Positions 11,161 through 21,391 of a stretch of 64,000 bases of DNA are shown in pieces. Location of the stretch: positions 962,142-1,026,141 of the forward strand of contig JALPQD010000410.1 of NCBI GenBank assembly GCA_023101885.1, written 5' to 3'. Under the pieces are notes generated by a model that made no database searches, was not told where the DNA came from, and was given only the letters and a program-made list of their open reading frames with translations. The stretch comes from Typhlomys cinereus (taxonomy: Eukaryota > Chordata > Mammalia > Rodentia > Platacanthomyidae). Positions within the stretch are counted from its first letter, which is position 1. Each line of letters opens with the position of its first letter. The translations under genes were made by a program, and so were the position numbers.

Positions 11161-11349
11161 TGTGCTTCTCTGTTGGCATGAAGGCCGTTGCTCTACCCCT
11201 GGTCAGATGCAATACTTAGGAATAGTCTGAACTATCTCAAGAACATGGTGCACATGTTTAATAAAAGTTCCTCGAGTTTCCTATTACAGCTGAGCATCAT
11301 GGGGTACTTTACCCCCAATATATAGTTCTTTGGAATATTTGTATATAGT

Positions 11350-11376
11350 TTTCCTTTTTTTTTTTTTTTTTTTTTT
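11350..11376. repeat. Poly(T) run
   Basis: A run of about 22 T. No SINE body recognised beside it. Confidence 0.9.
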
Positions 11377-11689
11377 GCTTTCGGAGTGGTGGGGTGGGAG
11401 GTCAGTGGAGAACTGGAAAAGCTGAGCCGCCAGAATTATTTCAGTGACATGGATGTTCCTGAGATGTCTAGAAAAGGAGGGTGTGCAGTGTCAAGCATGC
11501 TGACTTGAAATGACGGGAGCATAGGGTGGGATAGGCGAGGATGTCACGGTGATCTGGCAAACATTGATTTTTTTTTTCTTTTAAAATAAAGAAATAATGT
11601 CTTGGAATTTCAAAATACTGTATTCACTTCTAAGTGAGGATTCAAAGGCAGGAACTGGCCAAATAGCATTCCAGGAGAGAAGGAATTCC
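11377..11689. other. Non-repetitive stretch, no gene seen
   Basis: Nothing recognised besides a short T-run at 11568-11582. Confidence 0.4.
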
Positions 11690-11905
11690 ACTGAGAAGAT
11701 GGCTCAGTGGGGGAGGAGAGCTTGCTGGGCAAGCGTGAGGACCTGAGTTCAGATCCCCAGCACTCACTTAAAAAACCAGACATGGCCACACATAAGGTCT
11801 CAGTCCTAGCGTTGCCAGGAGGTTTGCTAGGGCCTCGCTGGGTACCAGCTTGGCTTTAGGTTCGGCGAGAGGTCCTGTCCCAAAGGAATGAGGAAGAGAG
11901 AGGTG
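11690..11905 (+). mobile_element. B2-superfamily SINE, forward, long variant
   Basis: The head is 'GAGAAGATGGCTCAGTGGGG' with 'GACCTGAGTTCAGATCCCCA'. The body resembles the 10028 copy ('TGCCAGGAGGTTTGCTAGGG'). Confidence 0.85.
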
Positions 11906-11914
11906 GCAGAGAGA

Positions 11915-12125
11915 ATTGGTTGGCTTTTGGCAGTCTGGCAAGTTAGCTAGTATGTCCTCTCATAGCAGTTCCTGTGAATACGTTGTGGCCAATTCCCTTG
12001 GCGCCAATGTTGGTATGAACTCTCCTGTCATCATGATGGATTGTAACCTAGGGAGTCATGAGCTGGAATAAAATCTCTTTGTTCTCCTAAATTGTTTGGG
12101 TCATTCATTCATTACAGCCACTGAA
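11915..12125 (+). mobile_element. MaLR-like LTR, 3' half
   Basis: Diagnostic blocks are 'GTCTGGCAAGTTAGCTAG', 'TGGTATGAACTCTCCTGTCA' and AATAAA (about 12068), followed by 'TTGGGTCATTCATTCATTAC'. The 5' half is missing. Confidence 0.75.
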
Positions 12126-12744
12126 AAGTTCACTATGATGCCATCTATAACAAACCATGGGGAAAAAAACAGAGTTTTTTAGGATATGCCCATTTAATGT
12201 TTTTATGTTATCAAGTGAACAGCTGCTCTTTGTACAACCCATTGTTCCTTACATTCAAAAAGTTCTTCCTTAATTGACTGACTGTAAGCAAGGAGGCAGG
12301 AAGACATGTGGTAGCAGTCACATACAGGCACTGTGACTGGTGCCCTGTATGCTCTGACCCCTTGAGTGGCTTGGTGGACATTTTTGTAGCTAAGAGGCCA
12401 GGCCCAAAATGGAAGATGTTGAATGACAGAGATACAAGAAAGGACACTATTAATTTTTGGGAACACGATAGTATTAGTCTAATTCTTTGCTAAACACCAA
12501 TGAAAATATTGGATAGAGAGGGTGTGGACTGAAAAAAAGATCTCATTTCTATGAGAAAACAAGGAATCCAGAGGCTGAAATTTCAGGGAGGGAGAGAGAG
12601 CACAGTGAGCACTGCTTCCCCAGTTGTTATTGGCTGGTACTGGACATGGGATAGTAATTTTAGTGATGTGACTTAAGGAGGACAGAAGCCAAACTTGGGA
12701 CTCAGTCCCTATGGAAGGCCTGAGACGACTGGTCTACTCACACA
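12126..12744. other. Unique DNA, no gene seen
   Basis: No repeat confidently recognised. Confidence 0.4.
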
Positions 12745-13060
12745 GTGCTGTAATGAAATATTTGGTCTGAGTAACTTAGGGTAGAACAGGTCCAATTGGC
12801 TCCTCATTTCAAGTGCAGGTCATCATGGTAGTAGGGATGTCACAGTAGCATTGTGATCACACCACATCCACAGTCAGAGAGCAGAGGGTAAGAATCAGTG
12901 CCACGCTTGCCTGTTGACTAGCTCCGTTGCTTTCTTTTACAGCCCAGGACACTAAGCCCAGGTGGGCACCACTGGGCCTTCCCACCTCAGCTAAAGACAT
13001 CAAGACCCTCTCTTATAGGCCTGCCCCAGGGCTGCCTTGATCCAGATGGTGCCTTGCAGC
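12745..13060 (-). mobile_element. MaLR/ORR1-like LTR, reverse
   Basis: The order 'CATCATGGTAGTAGGGATG', 'CCACATCCACAGTCAGAGAG', 'CAGCCCAGGACACTAAGCCC', 'GGGCCTTCCCACCTCAGCTA' is that of a reverse rodent MaLR LTR. Confidence 0.7.
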
Positions 13061-13670
13061 TGTGCCTAAGGCATGCCTTCTGAGGAGGCAGGTGGGCGAC
13101 CAATGCCAGTTACCCTCTCTTGTTAAAGAAGCTTTGAATGGCGACCTATGAGCACATTACCGTTCTCAATGGAGAAGTTATGAGGCAGAGCAGAAAGGCA
13201 CTGAGAATCCGGAAGGAAGAGCAAATCTATCCTGAACAAAGTCTAACTGTAGCTCGTTCCCAGTAATTAGAATATTTAAAACTTGGATTTCCAACAATGA
13301 TCCGCCAGGATCCCTCTAGCAGATGCCAGAAGCAAACCGTGAACTTGGGAGGGAAACACTTCCACGCTAGCACTCTGAGAAGCATCTACCCATTCCTCTG
13401 TTTCCCAGAATAGTTTGCAGTCAGTGAAAGATGACCACTACCCACCCAAACAAGTAGGAACCAGACTGAGCAAGTATAGAAAGAGATCATCAAATTTTCT
13501 AGACGTTGGAACCATCCGAGACATCTTAGCAAATAACCATATTTGCTACATTTGAAAAAAGCAGAAGCTTAAGGATGTCTCCAAGAAGTAAGAAAGTTAG
13601 AAAAAGTATTCTAGAAGATTAGCAAACAAATCCCAGCTATAATTAACTGGGATAAAAATGAAGACAATAG

Positions 13671-13902
13671 GGCTGGAGAGATGGCTCAGGGGTTAATTCT
13701 CTGCCTCATAAGCAACAAGGTCCCCAGTTCAGATTCCAGGTCCCACATAGAAACGCCAGGTAGAAAAGGTGGTGACCTGTACTTCCCACCCTGGCAGGTG
13801 GAGCCTGGGAAATCCCAGAGCAAAGCAAAAGGGAGATAGAAGCAACCCAAGATGATTCCCAGGTCACCCTTGGTTCTCCACAGGGACACACAGTGCCCTC
13901 TG

Positions 13903-13953
<51 letters not shown>

Positions 13954-13963
13954 AAAGTTTAAA
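13671..13963 (+). mobile_element. CA-tailed B2-like SINE, forward
   Basis: A good full copy. The head 'GGCTGGAGAGATGGCTCAGG' is followed by body blocks 'GGTGGAGCCTGGGAAATCCC' and 'AGAGCAAAGCAAAAGGGAG', then 'ACACACAGTGCCCTCTGATA', a (CA)n tail (13905-13950) and AATAAA. It sits inside L1M ORF1. 'AAAAATGAA' flanks both sides as a possible short TSD. Confidence 0.9.
13905..13950. repeat. (CA)n microsatellite in SINE tail
   Basis: 23 CA units that form the tail of the SINE starting at 13671. Confidence 0.97.
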
Positions 13964-14100
13964 AATGAAAATATAATAAAACAACAAGAACCATCTCATA
14001 TAATTGATTTGGCAGGTGATTTGAATGTAGCTGAAGATAAAATTAGTAGACTGAAGGATTATCCAGAGGGAAACAGGGAAAGACCTTTCCCACAATCTTC
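13964..14100 (+). pseudogene. L1M ORF1 remnant
   Basis: 'GAATGTAGCTGAAGATAAAA' followed by 'TTAGTAGACTGAAGGATTAT' matches the coiled-coil part of ancient L1 ORF1 (consensus 'gatgtagctgaagaaagaattagtgaactgga'). Stops and indels break the frame. It belongs to the host L1M. Confidence 0.65.
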
Positions 14101-14979
14101 CATGAATACAATCAGAGGTCTAAGAGAAGCACAGATGGAAACAACCCCCTTGAAGAAATGATGACCTAGAAATTTCCTCATTTCTCATATCATAATGAGA
14201 AGACTCTTAACTTTTATCAGTATATGCTTAGAAACATGGCTTTGGAATATCTCTAAGCATATTTGTAAATGAAGAGATCTATTAAGAAAATGTCAAGAAA
14301 GTAAATAAACTTTCAAATGTGTATCTCAAAATGGCTTTTGCCTTAATAGCTAAAACTTACTATAAAGAAAAGGCAGGCAGAAGAGCCTTAGGCTTCTCAA
14401 CAGAACAACAGTTACTGGGTCATGGAAGCTGTGTGTGGGCAGACAAATAACTGGATCCTGAGCATTCCGTCCCAGCAAACGTGTGCTGGCAAAGAAGCAG
14501 ACCTCAAAGCGTTTTAGGAAAATAAAAGGCAGAATTTTCATCAACTGTAGATATTCACTTCAGAATATTCTTATGATTTAGGAACACGGCTTCAAGACGC
14601 AGTGTCTGAGATACAGGACGACAAAGTACAAATACGTGAGTGGACCAAAATCAATATTGATCATTTTCAATATCAATGGGAATGACTGGTGCTGAAATAC
14701 ACACAGGAGAAATGTACATTTTAAATTAGGCGAGGAAGTTCACGTGCTTAACACGTCCTCAGATTCTTATAAATTCTGAGATAAGGGCAAAGATATTAAT
14801 TCTCTTTAAGCTTTGGTGAATTAAGTAGACATCTTTTAATTCCTTGGATAATCACAGAAACAATAGGAACCAAGTATCTGATGAGCAATTACAGATAAGA
14901 AATTCCAAGTGATAAAAATATTCACTCTCCAAAAGGAGACAAAGAAGGAATCAAATAGAAGACACAAGAAAAAGTGATA

Positions 14980-15999
14980 AGTCTAAGCCCCAGAATCTAG
15001 CAACTAAAGTACTCTAATTAAAAAAAGGTAATTACCAGAGTGGATTAAAGGCAAAACAGGAAATCTGTGGCATGTCTGCAATGCCTAAGAATCGTGAAAG
15101 CGCCCAGACAGTTGGAAGGACAAGTATCCTGTGAACTTCAATAAAAATAATGATGGAGCTACATTGATATGAGAAAAAAGCAATGTTTAGACCAGACAGG
15201 CCACTTCAATTGACTAATGTCTTCAGCTTATTAGAAAGGTAAAAAACATTTTACACTATATGAACCGAGTAACAAAGTGGAAAGGATATAATATCAAGAC
15301 AGTTATATAACGAGAAATTGAAGTATTCATAAACTGAAAGAAGATTTTCTCATTATTTTTGTCAGTCAATGATAAATACGCTGATAAGAAATCAGCATGG
15401 CTGTAAGTGGTTTGGTTCGTATGATTGACAAAGGGCTGAATATACAGACAGAGCTGGGCTTGATGGCCCAAGGCCTGTCATGTTTACACTTGGGAGACTG
15501 AGGCAGGAGGCAGGCCATGAATTCAAGGTTACCCTGGGCTACATTGTGAATTTGAGATATGCTGGCCTGTGTAGCAATCCCCTGTCCAAAAAAACAAAAT
15601 AGCAAAACAAACCAAAAGCAAAAAGAGAAAAAGAGTTAAAGAGATTCATCTGGAATGCTACCAAGAAAAACTACCAAATATAAATTTTCTTCAAGAGCAC
15701 CTAAAACATTTACAAAAGTGACCATTACCAGAACTGACATCACATATCAGTCAAAGGACTGGAAAGGCCTGGAATCAAGGATCAGAAAGTCCTTGTTTTT
15801 TTTGATCACAGAGCACATAAATCAGAAATAAGAAGCCAAACTGGTTGTAGGAAAATGTATGTTTCATAGTTTGGAATAAATAAAATCTTAAAGAATAAAT
15901 TACAGAACTCTAGAAATTTTTAAATTGAATAGTAGCTATTAATTGTATGATTATATGTCAGATGCAGATAAAATGTTCCTTAGAGGGAAATTTGGGATC
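14980..15999 (+). pseudogene. L1M ORF2 remnant, endonuclease-side region
   Basis: Recognisable pieces: 'CTCTAATTAAAAAAAGGTAA' with 'CCAGAGTGGATTAAAGGCAA', then 'GATGGAGCTACATTGATATG'. After the B1 insertion come 'CACAGAGCACATAAATCAGA' and 'GTTCCTTAGAGGGAAATTTG'. These follow ORF2 order (endonuclease domain and the segment after it). No frame survives. Confidence 0.65.
15447..15612 (+). mobile_element. B1 SINE, forward, inserted in L1M
   Basis: 'GAGCTGGGCTTGATGGCCCA', 'CTTGGGAGACTGAGGCAGGA', 'TTCAAGGTTACCCTGGGCTA' and an A-rich tail with 'CCCTGTCC'. Confidence 0.9.
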
Positions 16000-16675
16000 T
16001 GGGATGGTTTAATATTGATTGAGAGCTTGATAAGAAAAAGGATCTTTATAATTTTTTTTGCTATTTATTAAATTGTGCGTGTGTGCATGTATGTGTGTGT
16101 GTGTGTGTGTGTGGAACCACGGATGAATTCGGGAACCACCATGGATGGATGCCTCCACCTCCTCCTCGTTTACTCTGCCCCGGGATTCACAGGCTCTGCC
16201 CTACCAGGACCAGAAATGCAGGCCACCCCCACTTCCACCCGGCATCTATATGTGGGGTCTAGGATCCGAACTCAGGACCTTCCGCCTGCAAGGCAGAGGC
16301 TTAACCCCTGAGCCACCTCTCCAGCCCCAAGAAAAGGGATCTTTAAGGAGACAAACTTTGGGGCATGTCTGCAAGGGAGTTTATAATGGGGTTCATTGAG
16401 GCGGGATGACCCACCCTAAGTGTGGATGGCTGGGTTTTACGGGTTGGAATTCTAGACCGAATAAAATGGAGAAAGCGAGCTGAACACCAACGACCATCTC
16501 TCTCTCTGCTGCCTGACTGCAGAAGCAATGTGACAAAGTGTCTCCTGTCGGACAGTTACCTCTTACCTGTGGTGATGACCGGATCCCCTTGGCTGTGAGG
16601 CAATATCAACCTTTCCTTACCCAAGTGGCCTTTATTAGGTATTTTGTCACATCAGGGAGAAAAGTGACTCCTGCA
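16000..16675 (+). mobile_element. MaLR/ORR1-like LTR split by a SINE
   Basis: The 5' part (16000-16048, 'GGGATGGTTTAATATTGATT') joins, across the SINE, to 16346-16675 ('CAAACTTTGGGGCATGTCTG', 'GGATGACCCACCCTAAGTGT', 'TAAAATGGAGAAAGCGAGCT', 'TATTTTGTCACATCAGGGAG'). Rejoined, it is an LTR of about 380 bp in the usual MaLR order. It lies inside L1M ORF2. Confidence 0.8.
16049..16328 (-). mobile_element. Young CA-tailed B2-like SINE, reverse, 17-bp TSD
   Basis: The reverse head 'TGAGCCACCTCTCCAGCCCC' is intact. The TSD is 16032-16048 versus 16329-16345 (AAGAAAAAGGATCTTTA, one mismatch). By eye it is about 90% identical to the copies at 39010 and 41104. It splits a MaLR LTR and so is younger than that LTR. 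Confidence 0.92.
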
Positions 16676-16689
16676 TGGTCAATATCCTT

Positions 16690-16893
16690 TTTTTAATTTT
16701 AATTTTTTATTTACTTATTTATTTTCCACTCATGCAAACTTGATAGGTACCCCATTCCCCTCCCTTCCTCTATCCTTCCCTGGATTCCCTTGCTCTCTCC
16801 TCCCTTTTCCCCTTCCTTTCCCCCTCCCTCCCTTTCTTCCATTGTCCCCCCCTCCTCCCATTCCCGGAGCATCCTTTAGTGTGCATGTCAAAC
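16690..16893 (-). mobile_element. L1 3' UTR fragment, reverse, 18-bp TSD
   Basis: Reverse poly(A) (T-rich start), then 'TTCCACTCATGCAAACTTGA' and a CCCTT-rich 3' UTR. The flanks 16672-16689 and 16894-16911 are an 18-bp TSD with one mismatch (TGCATGGTCAATATCCTT). A 5'-truncated L1 inserted at the MaLR/L1M junction. The same 3' UTR type is longer at 19862. Confidence 0.88.
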
Positions 16894-17249
16894 TGCATGG
16901 TCAATGTCCTTAACAATAGCTTACATTTAAAAATGAGACAAAATAATGAACTGCGTGTCTATGTCATGAAATTAAATTATAACAATCTAAAGATGCAACT
17001 GAAAGAAGAATCCAGATGGAGGCAGCAATGAAGCTGAGGATAAACAGAGTATCCAGAAGGTTTTGGGAAAGGAAATGCACATTTACTCTAGTGGTGTTGG
17101 TCCTGATGATGGCATGAAATGGAAAAATAAGAAGACATAACGCACCAAAACTCTTCCCAAGTAAATAGAAAACCGAATTCTGTGGACATCAAAAGATTCA
17201 ATTGGTAACAAAAAAAAGTTTGCCTTAAAAAAAAATAAAAAGGCAGACA

Positions 17250-17517
17250 GGGCTGAAGAGATGGCTCAGGGGTTAAGTGTCTGCCTTGCAAGTAGAAGGA
17301 TCCCCAGATCCCACATAGAAATCCAGGTAGAAATAGCAGCAGCCTGCAGTTCTGGTCCTGGAAGGCAGAGCCTGGGAAGCCCTAGGGCAAAGCTAAAAGG
17401 AAGCAAGACAATCCAGGATGATTGCTAAAGTCACTCTTGGTCCTCCACGGGCTCACACACTATGTGCTGGCATCCATGCCCACCCACCCACCCCCCAAAA
17501 TAATATAAATTAAAAAA
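17250..17517 (+). mobile_element. CA-tailed B2-like SINE, forward, with TSD
   Basis: Head 'GGGCTGAAGAGATGGCTCAG', body 'GCAGAGCCTGGGAAGCCCTA'. The tail is short and eroded ('CCCACCCACCCACC'). An 'AATAAAAGGCAGACA'-like sequence flanks both sides (about 17233-17249 and 17517-17531). Confidence 0.9.
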
Positions 17518-17531
17518 ATAAAAGGCAGACA

Positions 17532-17914
17532 TGAATAGTCATTGTCTAAATTCGTGTACCATTTAGAGAAGACACCTTTCACTTTTATGGGCGCTCTTCC
17601 AGAAAATAAAAGAGTGATAGTGATCCCCAGTTCTGTTTTGTTACCGTTCTTTGGTTTCTTTTTTAGAATGTGTAAGCAGCCCCAAAGAGCAGTTAGTCTC
17701 AGCTGTTAAACTGACAATTGAGAACTGAGCCTTTGGGAACACCTTTGAAGAATTTTTTTTTAAGTTAAGGGCACGCCTCTGAGTCAGCCTTTAGGAAATT
17801 GTCTTGTGGATGTTAGAAGACTTGGCCCCCAGTGGGTCTCACCATTCCCTCTGAAGATGGATAAGCTAGAGAGTCAAATCTTCTTGCTTGTTCGGCCCAC
17901 TGAAGAAGATTGAA
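17532..17914. other. Unassigned DNA within the L1M region
   Basis: I could not assign this stretch to L1M or a later insertion. No gene seen. Confidence 0.4.
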
Positions 17915-18065
17915 AATACGAGGGAGTCTGGCAGGGGAGACGAAGAGTTAAAAGGGGAAAAAAAGGGTGGGATGGGATTGGGGACTAAGGAGTGCAAATA
18001 TCATAAATTCGCTGTATTCAGGTATGCAGTATTAAAAAATTAAAAATAAAAGAAGAATTAAAAAA
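17915..18065 (+). mobile_element. L1 3' terminus, forward
   Basis: 'GAGTCTGGCAGGGGAGACGA', 'GGGTGGGATGGGATTGGGGA' and 'TTCGCTGTATTCAGGTATGC', then A-rich. The same lineage as 9548-9675. Confidence 0.75.
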
Positions 18066-18109
18066 CCCCAGAGAGTTAGTCAGAATTTGATATTGTGGGA
18101 AACTAGAAC

Positions 18110-18275
18110 GCTTCGGTACTTGTCATGCTGTCCTATGGCTATGCTAAACCCAGTTTCATGGGACTGGATACATGGGTAAACTTTACTGTCATGATGGAAT
18201 GTAGCTTGAAATTGTAAGTCGGACAAAGATCTTCTTGTTCCCATAAACTGCTTGGGTCATGCATTCATTACACAT
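18110..18275 (+). mobile_element. MaLR-like LTR, 3' fragment
   Basis: It ends like the 11915 copy: 'TGTCATGATGGAATGTAGCT' and 'CTTGGGTCATGCATTCATTA'. Confidence 0.65.
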
Positions 18276-18724
18276 CATCATTACTGCCAGACTCCTGCCT
18301 ATTTTTGAATCTTTTTCTGTGGCCCAAGCAAAAAAGATTTAATTCTATCTTACCAGTCTTCAGAAGGAATGGCGTGACCCACTAACAGGCTAAGTCTTTT
18401 AACATCCACTAGATAATTTCCTATTCATATGGAAATATGAGACTAAGGCATCTCCATCCCCAAATTCAGCAGGGGCACCATGAGGAAGAAAAATCAACTG
18501 CACTCATCAATATAGAGGCAGAAGTTCTTAGCAACTGAAGTTCGAAATCTTTGAAATCATTTATATAACACAACCAAGCATTTTTCCCAGGAATGCAAGG
18601 TTGGTAATAGAAAATCAAGTGGCATGTTTTACCACATTAGAGGTTTAAGAGGTATTATTTCAACAGGCAAACTAAAACATTCAAGCAGTATTAAACATCC
18701 CTTTATAAGGGTGACAAATTCTTA

Positions 18725-18727
18725 TTC

Positions 18728-18762
<35 letters not shown>

Positions 18763-18970
18763 ATGCTGAGGTCCAAAGGAGTAAATCATCCTGAATTACT
18801 CTACTTGCTTTTTATTTTGCTCTGGGATTTCCCAGGCTTCACCTCCCAAAGGTATAGACTGCTGCTATTTCCTTCTGGCGTTTTAATGTGGGATCTGGGA
18901 TCTGAACTCAGGTCATTCTGTTTGCAAGACAGAGGTATAAACCCTGAACCATCGCTCGCTTCAGCCTGGA
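18725..18970 (-). mobile_element. CA-tailed B2-like SINE, reverse, 13-bp TSD
   Basis: A (GT)n tail is followed by the body 'TTTGCTCTGGGATTTCCCAG' and the degraded head 'CCTGAACCATCGCTCGCTTC'. Perfect TSD TGACAAATTCTTA at 18712-18724 and 18971-18983. Removing it rejoins L1M RT sequence. Confidence 0.92.
18731..18760. repeat. (GT)n microsatellite in SINE tail
   Basis: 15 GT units forming the tail of the reverse SINE. Confidence 0.95.
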
Positions 18971-19300
18971 TGACAAATTCTTAATAAACCAGAAAGATCT
19001 TACTGATTCTGACAGATACTACAAAGAAAAGCATATGATAATTAATTATGATCTGTTTAAGTGTTTAAGAGCAGGACAGAAATGCCACATATGTCCATCT
19101 TCATTCAGAATGATTTTGGTTGCCTTAGCTTGTGCAATATGGCAAAAATTAAGACAATAAAGTAAATAAAGAAGAAGAAAACCTATCAGTCTCAGCTGAT
19201 ATGACCATGTATATAGAAACAAAATAATCTAAGTAAATTTCATGGAACTGATAGAAGTGTTCAACAGCATTGTTATATAATATGCATCATGAGAGGAAGA

Positions 19301-19466
19301 GAGAGGGGAGAGAGAGAGAGAGAGAGAGAATACATTCAGATGGAGGTCAAAGGACAACTTTCAGAAGTCAGTTCTCTCCTCTCACCAAGTGGGCTTCTGG
19401 GGCACAAACTCAGGTTGCCAGGCTTCCTAGCAGACACTTTACCTGCTGAGCCGTCTCACCAGTCCC
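19301..19466 (-). mobile_element. B3-like SINE with GA tract, reverse
   Basis: GA repeats (19301-19328) are followed by 'AGGTCAAAGGACAACTTTCA', 'TCTCCTCTCACCAAGTGGGC' and 'CCTGCTGAGCCGTCTCACCA'. Confidence 0.88.
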
Positions 19467-19861
19467 TCTTTTATATTCTTTAGCCTGCGATAATTATAAT
19501 TGAAAAATTTTAATTACATCATTTGTAATGTCATAAAGTATGGTATGGAAATATGTCTACAAAGATATATCTACAAAACCCACAGAGAATAATATGAAGC
19601 TATAAAGTTAAATAGGGGGAGCAATATATTATATTCTCACACTGAAGACTGCATTCTGAAGTTATTAACTCACCTCAAATGATAGAGGGTTGAATTTAAT
19701 TCAAGCAAAATGCAGACTCTTTGGGAGAATTTATCAGTGAGATTCTATAATTTACTGGAAAGTCCAAATAGTTAAGCATATTCTTGGCTCTTGAAGAGGA
19801 ACACCAGGTTTGGGACACTGCTTGGCCATACTTAAGTGTTGATTTCAAAACTTTGTGGTTG

Positions 19862-20800
19862 AATTTTTTTTAGATTTTTTAATTTTATTTTTATTTTTTA
19901 TTTATTTTTTCCACTCATACAAAGTTGATAAGTACCCCATTCCCCTCCCTCCCTGGACCCTCTTGTTCCCTCCCCCCTTTTCCCCTTCCTTTCCCCTCCT
20001 CCTTCCCTTTTTCCCAGTGCTCCCCCCATTCCTGGAGCATCCTTTGTGTGCATGTCAAACTTCCCTCTGGGTCCTCCTCTCTGATGAGGTATAAGGACTC
20101 AGTGGCATTGCCTAGAGCTCTTTTTCGTGTTCCCCTTTAGTATAGGAACACTGTTGTGGCTATTAATCCCTAACTTCTAAGGATCCTAGTGCCTATGATC
20201 CATGCTAGACTTTGGGGGTTCAATGATATGTTGGTCATTGTGCAGGTCATGCAAAGTCCTATTATGATTACTTTGGCCCTAACTTGTGTGGAGTATCTTG
20301 CATATCGTAGCTCCTCCCATCTTTAGGCTCTTAAAATCTTACCGCCCCCTCTTCCGCAAAATTCTCTGAGCTTTAGGATGGGGAGAGATTAGGCTGGCCT
20401 GGTTCCAGGTGGTTAATATAGAGTCTCTGATGTTCTGAATTATGGTTTGTTGATTTTTTTTTTCAGTTTTGCTGCTTCTGCACTGCCCTTGGCTCCATCC
20501 TGATGGGTATTGGATGTCACCCCCTGGTCAGAGATAAAATGCTGTTAAAATAGAGTCTTATTATAAGAGTAGATTCAAAAGTAGATGGAATAAGAGTAGG
20601 AGACCGCTGTGTGTAGGGGGGTCAGTCTCCCATTTGCAGGATGGTAACCTATCGCCAGACTCTATGCCCTCCCTTTCTGGTGAGATCATATCCCATCAGA
20701 TGCAAGTGACCAGGAAGGAGAGTCTGTGAGCCCAACCAGATGTAAGTGCATATAGATATATCATTATATCAGGCTTAAGAGGTTTCTGAGATAGTCCCAT
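19862..20800 (-). mobile_element. L1 3' UTR, long fragment, reverse
   Basis: A T-rich start then 'TTCCACTCATACAAAGTTGA', 'CCATTCCTGGAGCATCCTTT' and 'GTGTGCATGTCAAACTTCCC', collinear with the shorter 16690 insert and running on for about 700 bp more. It interrupts the L1M ORF2 remnant. The right boundary is approximate. Confidence 0.75.
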
Positions 20801-21010
20801 TTATAGACATAAGTGAAGGGCCATTAATGAGAAAAATATAAACTTCCCAATCATCAGAAAGAGGAAAATTTTATATTTATGTCTCCAACATGAACCACCA
20901 CATTCCTCACTTTACTGAAAATAAAAAAAGATTGAAGGTACAGTTGAGATATATATGCGAAAGGTAAAACATTAAAACTAATGGTACACTTCATGAAACT
21001 GAATTTTTTT

Positions 21011-21317
21011 TGCATGTGTGAGTCTATATAGGTGTGGGTATATATGTGTGAGTATGTGTGTGTATGTGTATGTGTAAGTATGTGTGTGTGTATAGAAGAG
21101 AGCACCTTGTATACCCACAGATGCCCGAGGTTGACTTTAGGAATCATCCTGGATTGTTCTACCTTCTTACTGCTTTGCTCTGAGGTTTCCCAGGCTCTGC
21201 CTCCCAGGGCTGGAAGTGCAGACCACTGCCATATCCTCCCGACATTTTCCTAGGATCCAAACTTGGATTATTTGCTTTCAAGGTGAAGGCTTAAGCCCTG
21301 AGTGGTCATTCTAGCCC
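21011..21317 (-). mobile_element. CA-tailed B2-like SINE, reverse
   Basis: A broken TG-rich tail (21013-21090), then 'TTGCTCTGAGGTTTCCCAGG', 'CTCTGCCTCCCAGGGCTGGA' and a worn head 'GCCCTGAGTGGTCATTCTAG'. Inserted in L1M ORF2 sequence. Confidence 0.85.
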
Positions 21318-21391
21318 AGGGTTTTTTAAACACATAAAATGGTGTACCTCTACTAAAGATGATATATTCAACTACATGAAACTTAAGGCAG

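Larger units (their letters stand above)
18300..19300 (+). pseudogene. L1M ORF2 reverse transcriptase remnant
   Basis: 'TTTCCCAGGAATGCAAGGTT' followed by 'TTTTACCACATTAGAGG' is the conserved L1 RT motif region (FIPGMQG ... HI in intact elements). After the SINE at 18725 come 'GACAGAAATGCCACATATGT' and 'CAGCTGATATGACCATGTAT', in the order of RT motifs. All frames are broken. Confidence 0.78.

Noticed and set aside
13671..13700. tRNA-like sequence (A box-like GGCTCAGGGGTTAA)
   Set aside because: It is the tRNA-derived promoter head of a B2-superfamily SINE, repeated many times here, and does not fold into a complete tRNA.
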